From contig NZ_JAFY01000007.1 of NCBI RefSeq assembly GCF_000526375.1, positions 806,001-870,000 on the forward strand: a stretch of DNA of 64,000 nt. The letters are read 5' to 3'. The DNA is from Aminiphilus circumscriptus DSM 16581 (lineage in GTDB: Bacteria; Synergistota; Synergistia; Synergistales; Aminiphilaceae). Below the pieces are notes generated by a model. That model did not search any database. It saw nothing but the letters and a program-made list of their open reading frames with translations, and was not told where the DNA came from. Within the stretch, counting starts at the first letter, position 1, and every line of letters begins with the position of its first letter. This document shows positions 55,129 through 64,000 of the stretch, piece after piece. The position numbers and the translations under genes were made by a program.

Positions 55129-56864
55129 TCTTCGTTTCGCACCTTTCCAAGCAAGCCGAACCTCGTTAAAAGGACGGCGAGAGCATAAAGGGGGAGCTTC
55201 ACTATCCGTTTCCACCGCCAAGGTTCCTGAAGAAGACGAAAGAGCCATTCGCAACCGGCGCGTTGCCACCTTTCAGGGGCACGCCTGAGGCATCCTGCAA
55301 AAATATCGAAGCTGCCTCCCACTCCCATGGCAACGAGGGAGCCCAAGGCATCCCGGTGCTCTGAAATCCACAGTTCCTGGCGAGGTGATCCGAGAGCGAC
55401 AAAAAGCAACTTCGCCTTGGAAGCCGAAATCCTTTCACAGATCTCCAAGGAAGCCGCCTCATCAAAAAAACCATCCTCCACTCCGGCAACGAGAAGTTTC
55501 GGATATTTTTCCACGAGGCAGTGCGATGCCTTTTCAGCAATCCCCGGTTTTCCTCCGAGAAAGAAAACAGGCCACCCCTCCCCCGCCGCAAGCCGGCAGA
55601 GTTGCTCCATGAAGTCGACACCGGGAATCCGTTCCTGCACGGGATGGCCCAGGAAATTCATTCCCCAGAAAAGCCCCATGCCATCGGCGATCGCCAGGTC
55701 AGCCTCTCGGAAAACTTTGAACAGCTCCTTGTTTTTCCTGCATTCATAGACAGCGAGCGCATTGGGTGTGACGATGGAAGCAAATCGGCCCTCCTCGTTG
55801 ATCCACATGCGCACCTTTCCGAGAGCATACTGAGTGGAAACGTTGTCCACAGGCACTCCCCAAATCTCCGGCCTGCGCTCCGGCTTATGTTCTTTCACAC
55901 TATAGAGCACGCTCCACACATACAGACCGGCCCCGCAAAGTGCAAAAAAAGCCACCAGCATGCCAGGCCCCTCCGGACTGAGCTGATACGCGGCAGCGGA
56001 AAATCCCAAAGACGCACAGACCACCGCCACGGCCCGGACGGCGCTCGGGTGATCAACACCTTTGTTCACAAGCTTCCGATAGAGGAACATGGTTCCTCCC
56101 CTCTCCTTTTCGTTCCGAAAGGCCCTGCTTATGGCGTTCACCGAGGCTTCCATGAGAGGAACGGCAAAGAGTCCGAGGGGAAGCAGGAGCAAGGTCGAAA
56201 ATGTAACCCCCTTATTCACTCCCATCATGGACGTACCTGCGACGAGGACGCCCCAAAACGCCGCGAGAGGCTGCCCCAAGCGTCGATACATGTGTCCGTG
56301 CCTGCTCCAGAACACGGCAAGCAACGCAAGTCCCCCCGTGCACATGAAGAGGGATTCCTCAAGGAATTGCCCGGAGAAAAGGGTGACACCGCACATGATG
56401 CTCCAGGCCAGAGCCAGGAGATACCCTGTCAGGCCGGAAATATGGTCGAGTTCCTGCATGAGCAGCGGGAAAAGGCCAACCCAGAAGGCTGTAGCAGCAA
56501 TGGAACCCAGGAAGGAAAGATAATGGTACCTGCCGTCGGGAAGCGCGATGAAGCTGATCTGGGGACCAATCAGAGCCAAAACGGCCCCGAGAAGAAAGAA
56601 AAACGGACGGACATCTTTTCCGGAAAACCGTTGATACAGTCCCAGCAATGCCGCCGCAGCCCCCGCAAGAACGACATGTCGCGCTCCGGAACTCCCACTC
56701 CAGAGCGCGACGAGAATCCATCCGCAGATGAGCATGACATCCCGAAGATAGTCATACTGGTCACGGTCGAGAAAGACCCGCAGAAAGCGCTGGGCTAGAA
56801 AAAAGGCGCTCATGATAATCAGCAGTATCGAGAAAGCGAATACCGGCGAGGCCATCGTCTCCAT
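55125..56864 (-). CDS. WecG/TagA-family glycosyltransferase fused to a degenerate WecA/TagO-like membrane domain
   Basis: 579 residues from the ATG at 56864 (AGGAGG 9 nt upstream). Residues about 335-579 are a WecG/TagA/CpsF (GT26) domain: VTPNALAVYECRKNKELF, ADLAIADGMGLFWGM with the presumed catalytic Asp394, RIPGVDFMEQL, VFFLGGKPGIAEKA and LFVALGSPRQELWI. Residues 1-325 are ten or so membrane segments whose order resembles WecA/TagO; LDHISGLTGYLLAL sits where NxxDGLDGLA is expected and LYRKLVNKGVDHPSAV where HLHHRLLxxGxSxxxAV is expected, but the catalytic Asp/Asn and His residues are missing. Probably transfers an N-acetyl-mannosaminyl-type sugar to a polyprenyl-linked acceptor. Confidence 0.85.
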   Translation of the reverse strand: METMASPVFAFSILLIIMSAFFLAQRFLRVFLDRDQYDYLRDVMLICGWILVALWSGSSGARHVVLAGAAAALLGLYQRFSGKDVRPFFFLLGAVLALIGPQISFIALPDGRYHYLSFLGSIAATAFWVGLFPLLMQELDHISGLTGYLLALAWSIMCGVTLFSGQFLEESLFMCTGGLALLAVFWSRHGHMYRRLGQPLAAFWGVLVAGTSMMGVNKGVTFSTLLLLPLGLFAVPLMEASVNAISRAFRNEKERGGTMFLYRKLVNKGVDHPSAVRAVAVVCASLGFSAAAYQLSPEGPGMLVAFFALCGAGLYVWSVLYSVKEHKPERRPEIWGVPVDNVSTQYALGKVRMWINEEGRFASIVTPNALAVYECRKNKELFKVFREADLAIADGMGLFWGMNFLGHPVQERIPGVDFMEQLCRLAAGEGWPVFFLGGKPGIAEKASHCLVEKYPKLLVAGVEDGFFDEAASLEICERISASKAKLLFVALGSPRQELWISEHRDALGSLVAMGVGGSFDIFAGCLRRAPERWQRAGCEWLFRLLQEPWRWKRIVKLPLYALAVLLTRFGLLGKVRNEE

Positions 56865-56938
56865 TGAAAGCTTCCTCCTGCGGTTTTTCGCACGGGCTGT
56901 ACTTCGGCATTCCGTCTGAACATAACACCACATTTTTT

Positions 56939-56984
56939 AAGTGGTCCGCACAGAAAAGACCACTTCATAAGTCAGATAATTTTA
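56939..56984 (-). promoter_or_regulatory. Possible promoter and 5' stem-loop before the WecG-fusion/V-ATPase operon
   Basis: Minus strand: TAAAAT at 56979-56984 (no clear -35), followed within about 15 nt by the 8-bp inverted repeat AAGTGGTC/GACCACTT (56939-56965). The transcript would begin with a hairpin, about 75 nt before the gene. The rest of the 56865-57138 gap shows no gene. Confidence 0.4.
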
Positions 56985-57138
56985 CCATACATATCGGAGG
57001 TCGAAAAAGCCCGTCTTTCCAAGCAAGGAGCACACCAATATTCGCCATGTCGAGAATTTTCTCCCCGACACTCGCCTGCCCATCGAAACGTTTCCACCCG
57101 CTCTCTTCGGATGAAAAACTCCACCGCAGCGAAGACGA

Positions 57139-58416
<1,278 letters not shown>

Positions 58417-58902
58417 TCATTCCCCCTTGGTGTGTCGAATTTCCCGCAGCAGGTCCGTCATCTCCAGAGCCGCCAGGGCGGCCTCGACTCCCTTGTTTCC
58501 CGCCTTACTGCCTGCTCTGGCGAGAGCCTGGTCGAGGTTGTCACAGGTCAGTACACCGAAGGAAACAGGGGTCCGCTGATCGAGTGCAATGTGTGCCAGT
58601 CCTTTGGAAACCTCCGCCGCGACATAGTCGAAATGAGGCGTATCCCCTCGAATGACCGCGCCGAGGGCGATCACCGCGTCATATTTCCCGGACAGAGCAA
58701 TTTCCTTGACGACAAGGGGAATCTCCCAGGCTCCGGGAGCCCAGAAGACATCCATGTCCTGATGACGTATCCCATGGCGAAGGAGCGCGTCCTTCGCGCC
58801 CTCGAGGAGGCGGGACGTGATCAGTTCGTTGAACCGCGACACCACGAGAGCAAAACGTTGTCCCGCTCCCACCAGCTTTCCCTGAAACGTCTGCATGGTC
58901 AT
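58417..58902 (-). CDS. ribH: 6,7-dimethyl-8-ribityllumazine synthase
   Basis: Condenses the RibBA and RibD/pyrimidine products to lumazine. 161 residues: FALVVSRFNELITSRLLEGA, WAPGAWEIPLV, ALGAVIRGDTPHFDYVA with the active-site His, and PVSFGVLTCDNLDQALARAG. Lies 35 nt downstream of ribBA. Confidence 0.97.
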   Translation of the reverse strand: MTMQTFQGKLVGAGQRFALVVSRFNELITSRLLEGAKDALLRHGIRHQDMDVFWAPGAWEIPLVVKEIALSGKYDAVIALGAVIRGDTPHFDYVAAEVSKGLAHIALDQRTPVSFGVLTCDNLDQALARAGSKAGNKGVEAALAALEMTDLLREIRHTKGE

Positions 58903-58937
58903 TCCTCCAATCCTCGTTCACCCCTCACCGGGGCACT

Positions 58938-60170
58938 TCATTTCACCACATCCCGCAAATGAAGGATGTGCCCCATCTTCTCACGTTTCGTCTCCAGGTA
59001 GTACTCGTTGTACGGATTCGGCTCCACTTCCAGGGCGACTCGTTCCGTCACCTCGAGACCGTATCCTTCGAGACCGACGATTTTTCTGGGATTGTTCGTG
59101 ATGAGGCGGATCTTCCGCAACCCCAGATCGGCCAGAATCTGCGCTCCAATGCCGTAATCGCGCAGATCCGGGTCGAAACCGAGGGCAACGTTCGCCTCCA
59201 CCGTGTCCAGTCCCTGCTCCTGCAACTCGTAGGCCTTGAGTTTCGGCAGAAGGCCGATGCCCCGCCCCTCCTGACGCATATAGAGGAGGACACCCTGCCC
59301 CTCCTTTTCGATGAGCGTCATGGCCGTATGGAGTTGAGAACCGCAATCACAACGCAAGGAGCCGAAAACGTCTCCCGTGAGGCATTCCGAATGGACCCGA
59401 ACGAGAACATCGTCCTTGTTCCGGACATCCCCCTTTACAAGAGCCAAGTGAGGGCGATCCAGGGAATCTTCCAAAAGAGATCTGTAGGCGTGGGCGACAA
59501 AGGTCCCGTAGGAAGTGGGGAGCCGTATCGTGGAAAGGCGTTCCACGAGCTTATCCCGGAGATGACGGTAACGAATGAGCTGTTTGATGGTGAGGATCTT
59601 CAATGCATGCCTCCGGGCAAATTCCTGGAGATCGCCGAGCCTCGCCATGGAGCCATCTTCGTTCATGATTTCGCAGATTGCCCCGGCAGGCCGGAGTCCC
59701 GCGAGACGGGCCAGATCGACCGCAGCCTCAGTGTGCCCCGCCCGTTTCAGGACACCTCCTTTGCGTGCCTTGAGGGGAAACACATGACCAGGCTTTCGGA
59801 AGTCCTTCGAACCCGACGAGGGATCCGCCAGAAGGCGCACCGTCAGCGCACGCTCGAACGCGGAGATTCCCGTCGTAGTCCCCTCGTGGGCATCGACGGA
59901 AACGGTGAAGGCCGTTCCGTGAAGGTCGGAATTCTCCTCGACCATCATCTGCAACTGAAGTGCCTCCACGCGTTCTTCCGATAAGGGAACACAGACGAGC
60001 CCCTTTCCGAAGGTCACCATGAAATTGATAATCTCCGGAGTCACCTTCTCCGCTGCGGCGACAAGATCACCTTCGTTCTCCCTGTCCTCGTCGTCCACGA
60101 CGATGACCATCTTTCCGTTTCTGATGTCCTCAAGCGCCTCTTCCACTTCGCAAAACCGGATTTCCTCCAC
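58938..60170 (-). CDS. ribBA: Bifunctional 3,4-DHBP synthase/GTP cyclohydrolase II
   Basis: Two first-stage riboflavin enzymes in one chain, about 410 residues from the GTG at 60170 (AGGGAGA 5 nt upstream). The RibB half has [17 protein letters not shown] and [13 protein letters not shown]; the RibA half has [20 protein letters not shown] with zinc cysteines and [16 protein letters not shown]. An ATG at 60233 overlapping ribE is a possible longer start with a basic N-terminal extension. Confidence 0.95.
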   Translation of the reverse strand: MEEIRFCEVEEALEDIRNGKMVIVVDDEDRENEGDLVAAAEKVTPEIINFMVTFGKGLVCVPLSEERVEALQLQMMVEENSDLHGTAFTVSVDAHEGTTTGISAFERALTVRLLADPSSGSKDFRKPGHVFPLKARKGGVLKRAGHTEAAVDLARLAGLRPAGAICEIMNEDGSMARLGDLQEFARRHALKILTIKQLIRYRHLRDKLVERLSTIRLPTSYGTFVAHAYRSLLEDSLDRPHLALVKGDVRNKDDVLVRVHSECLTGDVFGSLRCDCGSQLHTAMTLIEKEGQGVLLYMRQEGRGIGLLPKLKAYELQEQGLDTVEANVALGFDPDLRDYGIGAQILADLGLRKIRLITNNPRKIVGLEGYGLEVTERVALEVEPNPYNEYYLETKREKMGHILHLRDVVK

Positions 60171-60223
60171 GACGCTCTCCCTTCCTCTACATCGCGTTCC
60201 CTTTGCAATGCGAGTCTTGGCGT

Positions 60224-60892
60224 TCACGTCCATCCATACTCGCGCAATCTGTCCCAGGTGATTCCTTCTGTCTGTCTCCGTTTCTCCTCACCATTTCCGG
60301 TGAGAAAGCCCTCCAGGGTCCGCCGGACATACTTTCCCAGCATGTCCGTCTCAAGGTTCACCCAGTCTCCGGAGCGGAGGGCTGCCAAGGTCGTTTCTCC
60401 CAATGTCGTCGGAATGAGACCGACGCTGAAAGACTTCGGCAACACGTCGATCACGGTAAGGCTCACACCATCCACGGCGATGGACCCCTTGGGAACGATC
60501 TCACGGAGCAATGCCTCCTCCACAGAAATCTCCAGGAGTTTCGTCCTGCCCTCCCCGGAGAGGCGAAGCACATCCCCCATACCGTCAACATGCCCCGAGA
60601 CGAAATGACCGTCGAGTCTCGCTCCCATCGTCAGGGCCCGCTCCAGGTTTACGCGGTCCCCTTTGCGGCGCTGCCCCAGCGTCGTACGATCCCTGGTTTC
60701 CGGCATCATTTCCGCCTCGAAAAGAGTTTCCCGAACATCCACTACGCTGAGACACGCTCCGGAAACGCAGACGGACTGACCAAAGACGAGGGCCGGTGCC
60801 AGTCTCCGCGATTCGATCACGAGGCGCGTCACCTCTCCGAACGAACGGACCTCCGCAATGGTTCCCACGGTTTCTACAAGACCGGTGAACAT
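60224..60892 (-). CDS. ribE: Riboflavin synthase alpha chain
   Basis: Dismutates two lumazines to riboflavin plus a pyrimidine. 222 residues with the two internal repeats of the family: [15 protein letters not shown] and later [40 protein letters not shown] marks the second barrel. Overlaps ribD by 19 nt. Confidence 0.96.
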   Translation of the reverse strand: MFTGLVETVGTIAEVRSFGEVTRLVIESRRLAPALVFGQSVCVSGACLSVVDVRETLFEAEMMPETRDRTTLGQRRKGDRVNLERALTMGARLDGHFVSGHVDGMGDVLRLSGEGRTKLLEISVEEALLREIVPKGSIAVDGVSLTVIDVLPKSFSVGLIPTTLGETTLAALRSGDWVNLETDMLGKYVRRTLEGFLTGNGEEKRRQTEGITWDRLREYGWT

Positions 60893-61986
60893 GCAGGTCT
60901 CCCCTCCAGCCAGTAATCATTGCCCACGGTGCGTATTGTAACAGCTTCCAGGGAGAAGAGTCCTTCCATGGTTGTAAAATGCAGGGAACCGGAGAAACGT
61001 TTTCCAACTCCCATGATCCGGGGAGCGAGAAAAAGCGAGACATGGTCCGCGAGTTTTTGGCGAAAACAGGAGGCGACCACCTCTCCGCCTGCCTCGACAA
61101 GAACGGAAAGAATCCCCCTTCGGGCCAGCTCGAAAAAGAGAGACACGAGATCCACTCGGCCATTGATCGCAGGAAGACGCAGGACCTCCGCTCCTCCATC
61201 GCACAGAACCCTCTCCCTGGACACCGGAGCTTTTTCCGTGCAGGCAAGGATCGTGCCGGGACGTCGCAACACCTTGGCATGAGGAGGAATTTCAAGGAAA
61301 CTGTCGAGGACGACAACCCGGGGTGAAAAACCGGGAACGGCGCGAACGGAAAGCTCCGGATCATCCGCGAGAACCGTCCCCTTTCCCGTCAGTATCGCGT
61401 CGTGTTCCGACCGGAGCAAGTGCCCGGCTCGCCTCGACGCGGCACAGGTAATCCATCGACTCTCTCCGTTCACCAAGGCGATGGCTCCATCCAAAGATGC
61501 CGCGGCCTTCACGGTAATCCAGGGCCTTCCAAGGGTCATGACTCGGAAAAATCCTCTGTTCATCCACCGACACTCCGTCTCGAGCACTCCACGAACAACT
61601 TCGACTCCCGCTTCTTTGAGAAGGGCGATTCCTTTCCCGTTCACTTCGGGGTTCGGATCGTCCGTGCCGATCACGACCCTCGTAATGCCCGCCTCAACGA
61701 GACGAGGCGCACAGGGAGGAGTCTTTCCGTAGTGGGAACAGGGCTCGAGTGTGACATAGGCAGTGGAGTTCTGGGCTGATTCTCCGGCTCTCGCCAGTGC
61801 CTCCACCTCCGCATGGGGACCGCCGCAACATTGGTGAAACCCCTTGCCGACCACGTGTCCATCCCGGACAAGGACGCATCCCACCCGCGGATTCGGGGAG
61901 ACGCATCCCGTACCGCGCGCAGCCAGAGAAAGCGCCATACGCATGTAGTACTGGTCAAGCATCACCTGGGACGCCATTCCCATCAT
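60874..61986 (-). CDS. ribD: Bifunctional riboflavin deaminase-reductase RibD
   Basis: Deaminates and reduces the pyrimidine intermediate. 370 residues: deaminase zinc site CCGGPHAEVEALARAGE and TLEPCSHYGKTPPC; reductase domain from about residue 145 (RPWITVKAAASLDGAIAL, SVLVEAGGEVVASCF). Start ATG pair at 61986/61983 with AGGGAG upstream lies inside the uvrC end by 32 nt. I saw no FMN riboswitch. Confidence 0.96.
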   Translation of the reverse strand: MMGMASQVMLDQYYMRMALSLAARGTGCVSPNPRVGCVLVRDGHVVGKGFHQCCGGPHAEVEALARAGESAQNSTAYVTLEPCSHYGKTPPCAPRLVEAGITRVVIGTDDPNPEVNGKGIALLKEAGVEVVRGVLETECRWMNRGFFRVMTLGRPWITVKAAASLDGAIALVNGESRWITCAASRRAGHLLRSEHDAILTGKGTVLADDPELSVRAVPGFSPRVVVLDSFLEIPPHAKVLRRPGTILACTEKAPVSRERVLCDGGAEVLRLPAINGRVDLVSLFFELARRGILSVLVEAGGEVVASCFRQKLADHVSLFLAPRIMGVGKRFSGSLHFTTMEGLFSLEAVTIRTVGNDYWLEGRPACSPVL

Positions 61987-63439
61987 CCATCTCCCTCAAC
62001 GCGTTCCGTATTTTTCTCGCCAGAGCGGGACCGATCCCCGGCACACTGCCAAGGGCCTCCTCGTCGGCGGTGCTCAGTCTGCGCACACTGCCGAAGACGG
62101 CGAGCAGAGCGGCGGCCCGTTTTTTGCCCAATCCCGGGATCTCTTCCAGAGCAGACCGGCGCAAGCGGATGTTCCGTTTTCCCCTGTGAGACGTCACGGC
62201 AAAACGGTGCGCCTCATCCCGAACTCTCTGCAGCAGCAGCAGTGCTGGATCGTTCCGCTCGAGACGCAACGGCGACATTTCCCCGGGAAGATAGAGTTCT
62301 TCCTCCCTCTTCGCCAACGCGACCAGCGGAACATCCTCCACATGATGCGCTTCGAGAGCCTGTTTCGCAAACACCAATTGCTGCGGTCCTCCGTCGATGA
62401 GAATGAGCTGCGGCATAGGCTCCTGTCCCTCCAGAACCCGTCCGTATCTCCGTCCCACCACTTCCTCGATGGAACGGAAATCGTCGATCCCTTCCACGCT
62501 CTTCACGGAAAATCGCCGATAGAGCGAAGGATTGGGAACTCCCTGCTCGAAGACCACCACGACACCCACGGTCTCCTTTCCGGAGAAATGCGAGATGTCG
62601 AAGCCGTCGATTCTCCACGGAATCGTGTCGAGGTGCAACACCTCCTGTACTCTCCGGAGAACGCTCCAGGTCGACCAGTCGAGGTCTCCCTGTTCCGACG
62701 CGTTGTTCCGCTGCCCTCGATAGATCCAAAGAGCACGAATCGTGTCACGATAACGAGCCGCTTCTTCAAAAGCAAGAGTCTGGGACGCCCGCTCCATGCG
62801 GGAACGGAGACGCTCCACGAGATGCGAGGTGTTTCCTTTCAACAAAAGCAGAATGTCCGCAATCCGCTCTCCGTATTCACTTTCGGAGCAACGCCCCGCG
62901 CAGGGAGCGAGACAACGTCCCAAAGCATGCCTCATGCAGGGACGTGTCTCGTATGGCCCCTCGTCCAGATTGCGGGAGCAGCTCCGGAGAGGGAAATAGC
63001 GCTCCACCAAGCGCAAGAGACGGCGGATTTCCGTTACCCTGGTAAAAGGGCCAAGGTAGGTTCCACCATCCTCCTCCCGGTGCCTGGTGATCACAATTCG
63101 CGGAAAACGTTCCCTGGTTATCTTGACGTAGGGATAGCGCTCGCCCATTTTCAGTTCCACGTTGAAAAAGGGTTGATACTTTTTGATGAGCTTCGCCTCG
63201 GTGATGAGCGCCTCCGCCTCGGATTCTGTACGGATCGTGGAAATGTCGGATACCGAATCCACAAGTTTGCGCAATCGGGGCGAGGCATATCCCGTGCGCC
63301 GGAAATAGGAAGCCACTCGCTTCCGCAAAGACTTGGCCTTTCCCACATAAAGAACATTTCCCGCTGCGTCGTGCATGAGATAGACTCCGGGACGATCCGG
63401 AAATGTCCTTATTCGTTCGAGCAGTTTCTCCCTTTCCAT
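61955..63439 (-). CDS. uvrC: Excinuclease ABC subunit C, shortened form
   Basis: Dual-incision nuclease of nucleotide excision repair. 494 residues versus about 600 usual. GIY-YIG domain (RPGVYLMHDAAGNVLYVGKA; ESEAEALITEAKLIKKYQP with the catalytic Glu), Cys-rich block (CMRHALGRCLAPC), UVR motif about 200-236, RNase H-like nuclease starting FDISHFSGKETVG (Asp281) with LILIDGGPQQL and RDEAHRFAV, and a C-terminal double helix-hairpin-helix (IPGLGKKRAAALL, VPGIGPALARKI). Roughly 115 residues that lie between UVR and the nuclease in E. coli are absent, with no frameshift visible. Confidence 0.95.
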   Translation of the reverse strand: MEREKLLERIRTFPDRPGVYLMHDAAGNVLYVGKAKSLRKRVASYFRRTGYASPRLRKLVDSVSDISTIRTESEAEALITEAKLIKKYQPFFNVELKMGERYPYVKITRERFPRIVITRHREEDGGTYLGPFTRVTEIRRLLRLVERYFPLRSCSRNLDEGPYETRPCMRHALGRCLAPCAGRCSESEYGERIADILLLLKGNTSHLVERLRSRMERASQTLAFEEAARYRDTIRALWIYRGQRNNASEQGDLDWSTWSVLRRVQEVLHLDTIPWRIDGFDISHFSGKETVGVVVVFEQGVPNPSLYRRFSVKSVEGIDDFRSIEEVVGRRYGRVLEGQEPMPQLILIDGGPQQLVFAKQALEAHHVEDVPLVALAKREEELYLPGEMSPLRLERNDPALLLLQRVRDEAHRFAVTSHRGKRNIRLRRSALEEIPGLGKKRAAALLAVFGSVRRLSTADEEALGSVPGIGPALARKIRNALREMDDGNGVPGDA

Positions 63440-63585
63440 GCCGCTTGCTCCATTCTTCCGGGGAAATTTTCGAAATGTCGCTGTCGCGTTTCACCTGTCA
63501 AGCAGCGTGGTTTGCTTCGACAGGCTTTTCCTTTCCCTTGTGACGGTATAGGATAACATGAAGAGCAATCGAGGAGGTGCCTGTC
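63440..63585. other. Divergent intergenic region between uvrC and cysS
   Basis: 146-bp space from which uvrC (minus) and cysS (plus) start. GAGGAGGTG precedes the cysS ATG. GGTATAGGATAAC near 63546-63558 could hold the cysS -10, but I cannot assign a convincing -35 on either strand. Confidence 0.4.
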
Positions 63586-64000
63586 ATGGCATTGACATTG
63601 TACAACGATCTCACCCGGACAAAAGAACCTTTCGTTCCGCTTCATCCAGGCAAGGTCGGTTTCTACGCCTGCGGCCCAACCGTCTATGACTATTTTCACA
63701 TCGGAAACGCCCGCCCCTTCATCGTCTTCGACGTGCTCCGGCGTTACCTGGAGCACTGCGGATATGACGTCACGTTCGTGCAGAACTTCACGGATATCGA
63801 CGACAAGATGATCACCCGGGCCAGAGAACTGGGCATCTCCGTTCCCGAGTTGGCGAAACGCTTCATCGAGGCTTATCGGGAGGACGCGGCGGCGCTAGGA
63901 ATCCGCCCGGCCACAGTGCACCCCCTCGCCACGGAACATGTGGCGGAAATCATTCGCCTTATTGAGGACATCCTTGAAAAGGGACATGGATATGTCATGG
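63586..64000 (+). CDS. cysS: Cysteinyl-tRNA synthetase (5' part; 3' end outside window)
   Basis: First 138 codons of a class I synthetase. [20 protein letters not shown] leads to [20 protein letters not shown], which carries the zinc-binding Cys and the HIGH-type signature, then [20 protein letters not shown]. The ATG at 63586 has GAGGAGG 8 nt upstream. The KMSKS part lies beyond the window. Confidence 0.96.
   Translation, partial: MALTLYNDLTRTKEPFVPLHPGKVGFYACGPTVYDYFHIGNARPFIVFDVLRRYLEHCGYDVTFVQNFTDIDDKMITRARELGISVPELAKRFIEAYREDAAALGIRPATVHPLATEHVAEIIRLIEDILEKGHGYVM

Noticed and set aside
55125-56864. Reading the membrane half of the WecG fusion as a second, active MraY/WecA
   Set aside because: The catalytic Asp and His motifs seen intact in MraY at 1329-2285 are missing, so an active transferase is not supported.
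58900-61990. FMN riboswitch controlling the riboflavin genes
   Set aside because: ribD starts inside uvrC, leaving no leader, and I found no conserved RFN blocks near rib genes or ribF.

Overview
The window reads as chromosome of a Gram-negative-type, DAP-peptidoglycan anaerobe, most likely a member of the Synergistota. That placement is inference from gene content: A/V-type rather than F-type ATPases, an mra/mur cluster with a DNPR-type MurE, a TRAP 4TM/12TM permease with a DUF1850 partner, and the Firmicutes-like rimP-nusA-ylxR-ylxQ-infB-ylxP-rbfA order. Nearly all genes lie on the minus strand. The plus-strand exceptions are cheR, an NFACT (RqcH-like) gene with the IS inside it, and cysS at the right edge.

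Layout, left to right. 1-8.9 kb: division and cell-wall cluster, transcribed right to left as mraZ-rsmH-ftsL-pbp-murE-murF-mraY-murD (murD cut by the window edge), with a four-repeat MraZ operator in front. 9.0-9.5 kb: RNase P RNA with its own promoter and terminator. 9.6-11 kb: cheR facing a gamma-carbonic-anhydrase-like gene. 11-19.9 kb: first nine-gene V-ATPase operon (H-I-K-E-C-F-A-B-D), whose proteolipid carries the sodium-ligand pattern of Enterococcus NtpK. 20-20.9 kb: tRNA genes Gly(CCC), Gly(TCC), Pro(TGG), Ala(CGC) with good promoters. 21.2-25.4 kb: an NFACT gene split after about codon 13 by an intact 2,479-bp IS21-family element with long inverted repeats and a 6-bp target duplication; removing the element restores one 568-residue frame. 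25.3-32.3 kb: rluD-type pseudouridine synthase, ileS, fused TRAP permease and DUF1850, then tRNA-Arg(CCT). 32.8-40.6 kb: the transcription-translation operon rimP-nusA-ylxR-ylxQ-infB-ylxP-rbfA-nrnA-truB-ribF, with a terminator/attenuator in its leader. 40.7-56.9 kb: one very compact run containing a polyprenyl-P-transferase-like/WecG fusion, a CBS protein, a second V-ATPase operon in the same gene order but with a half-size proteolipid, then DUF951, rlmH, ybaB, recR, a PIN-TRAM protein, ispDF, guaB and a 62-codon orphan. 57.1-63.4 kb: uvrC-ribD-ribE-ribBA-ribH-serS. 63.6 kb to the end: start of cysS.

Main points for a second look: the IS21 insertion in the NFACT gene; two non-equivalent V-ATPases 27 kb apart; the WecG protein fused to a membrane domain that looks like a catalytically dead WecA/TagO; a UvrC that lacks about 115 residues between its UVR motif and its nuclease domain; and two 90-bp copies of a MITE-like element. 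I saw no CRISPR array, prophage or biosynthetic gene cluster. Identifications rest on motif recognition by reading; no database search was run.
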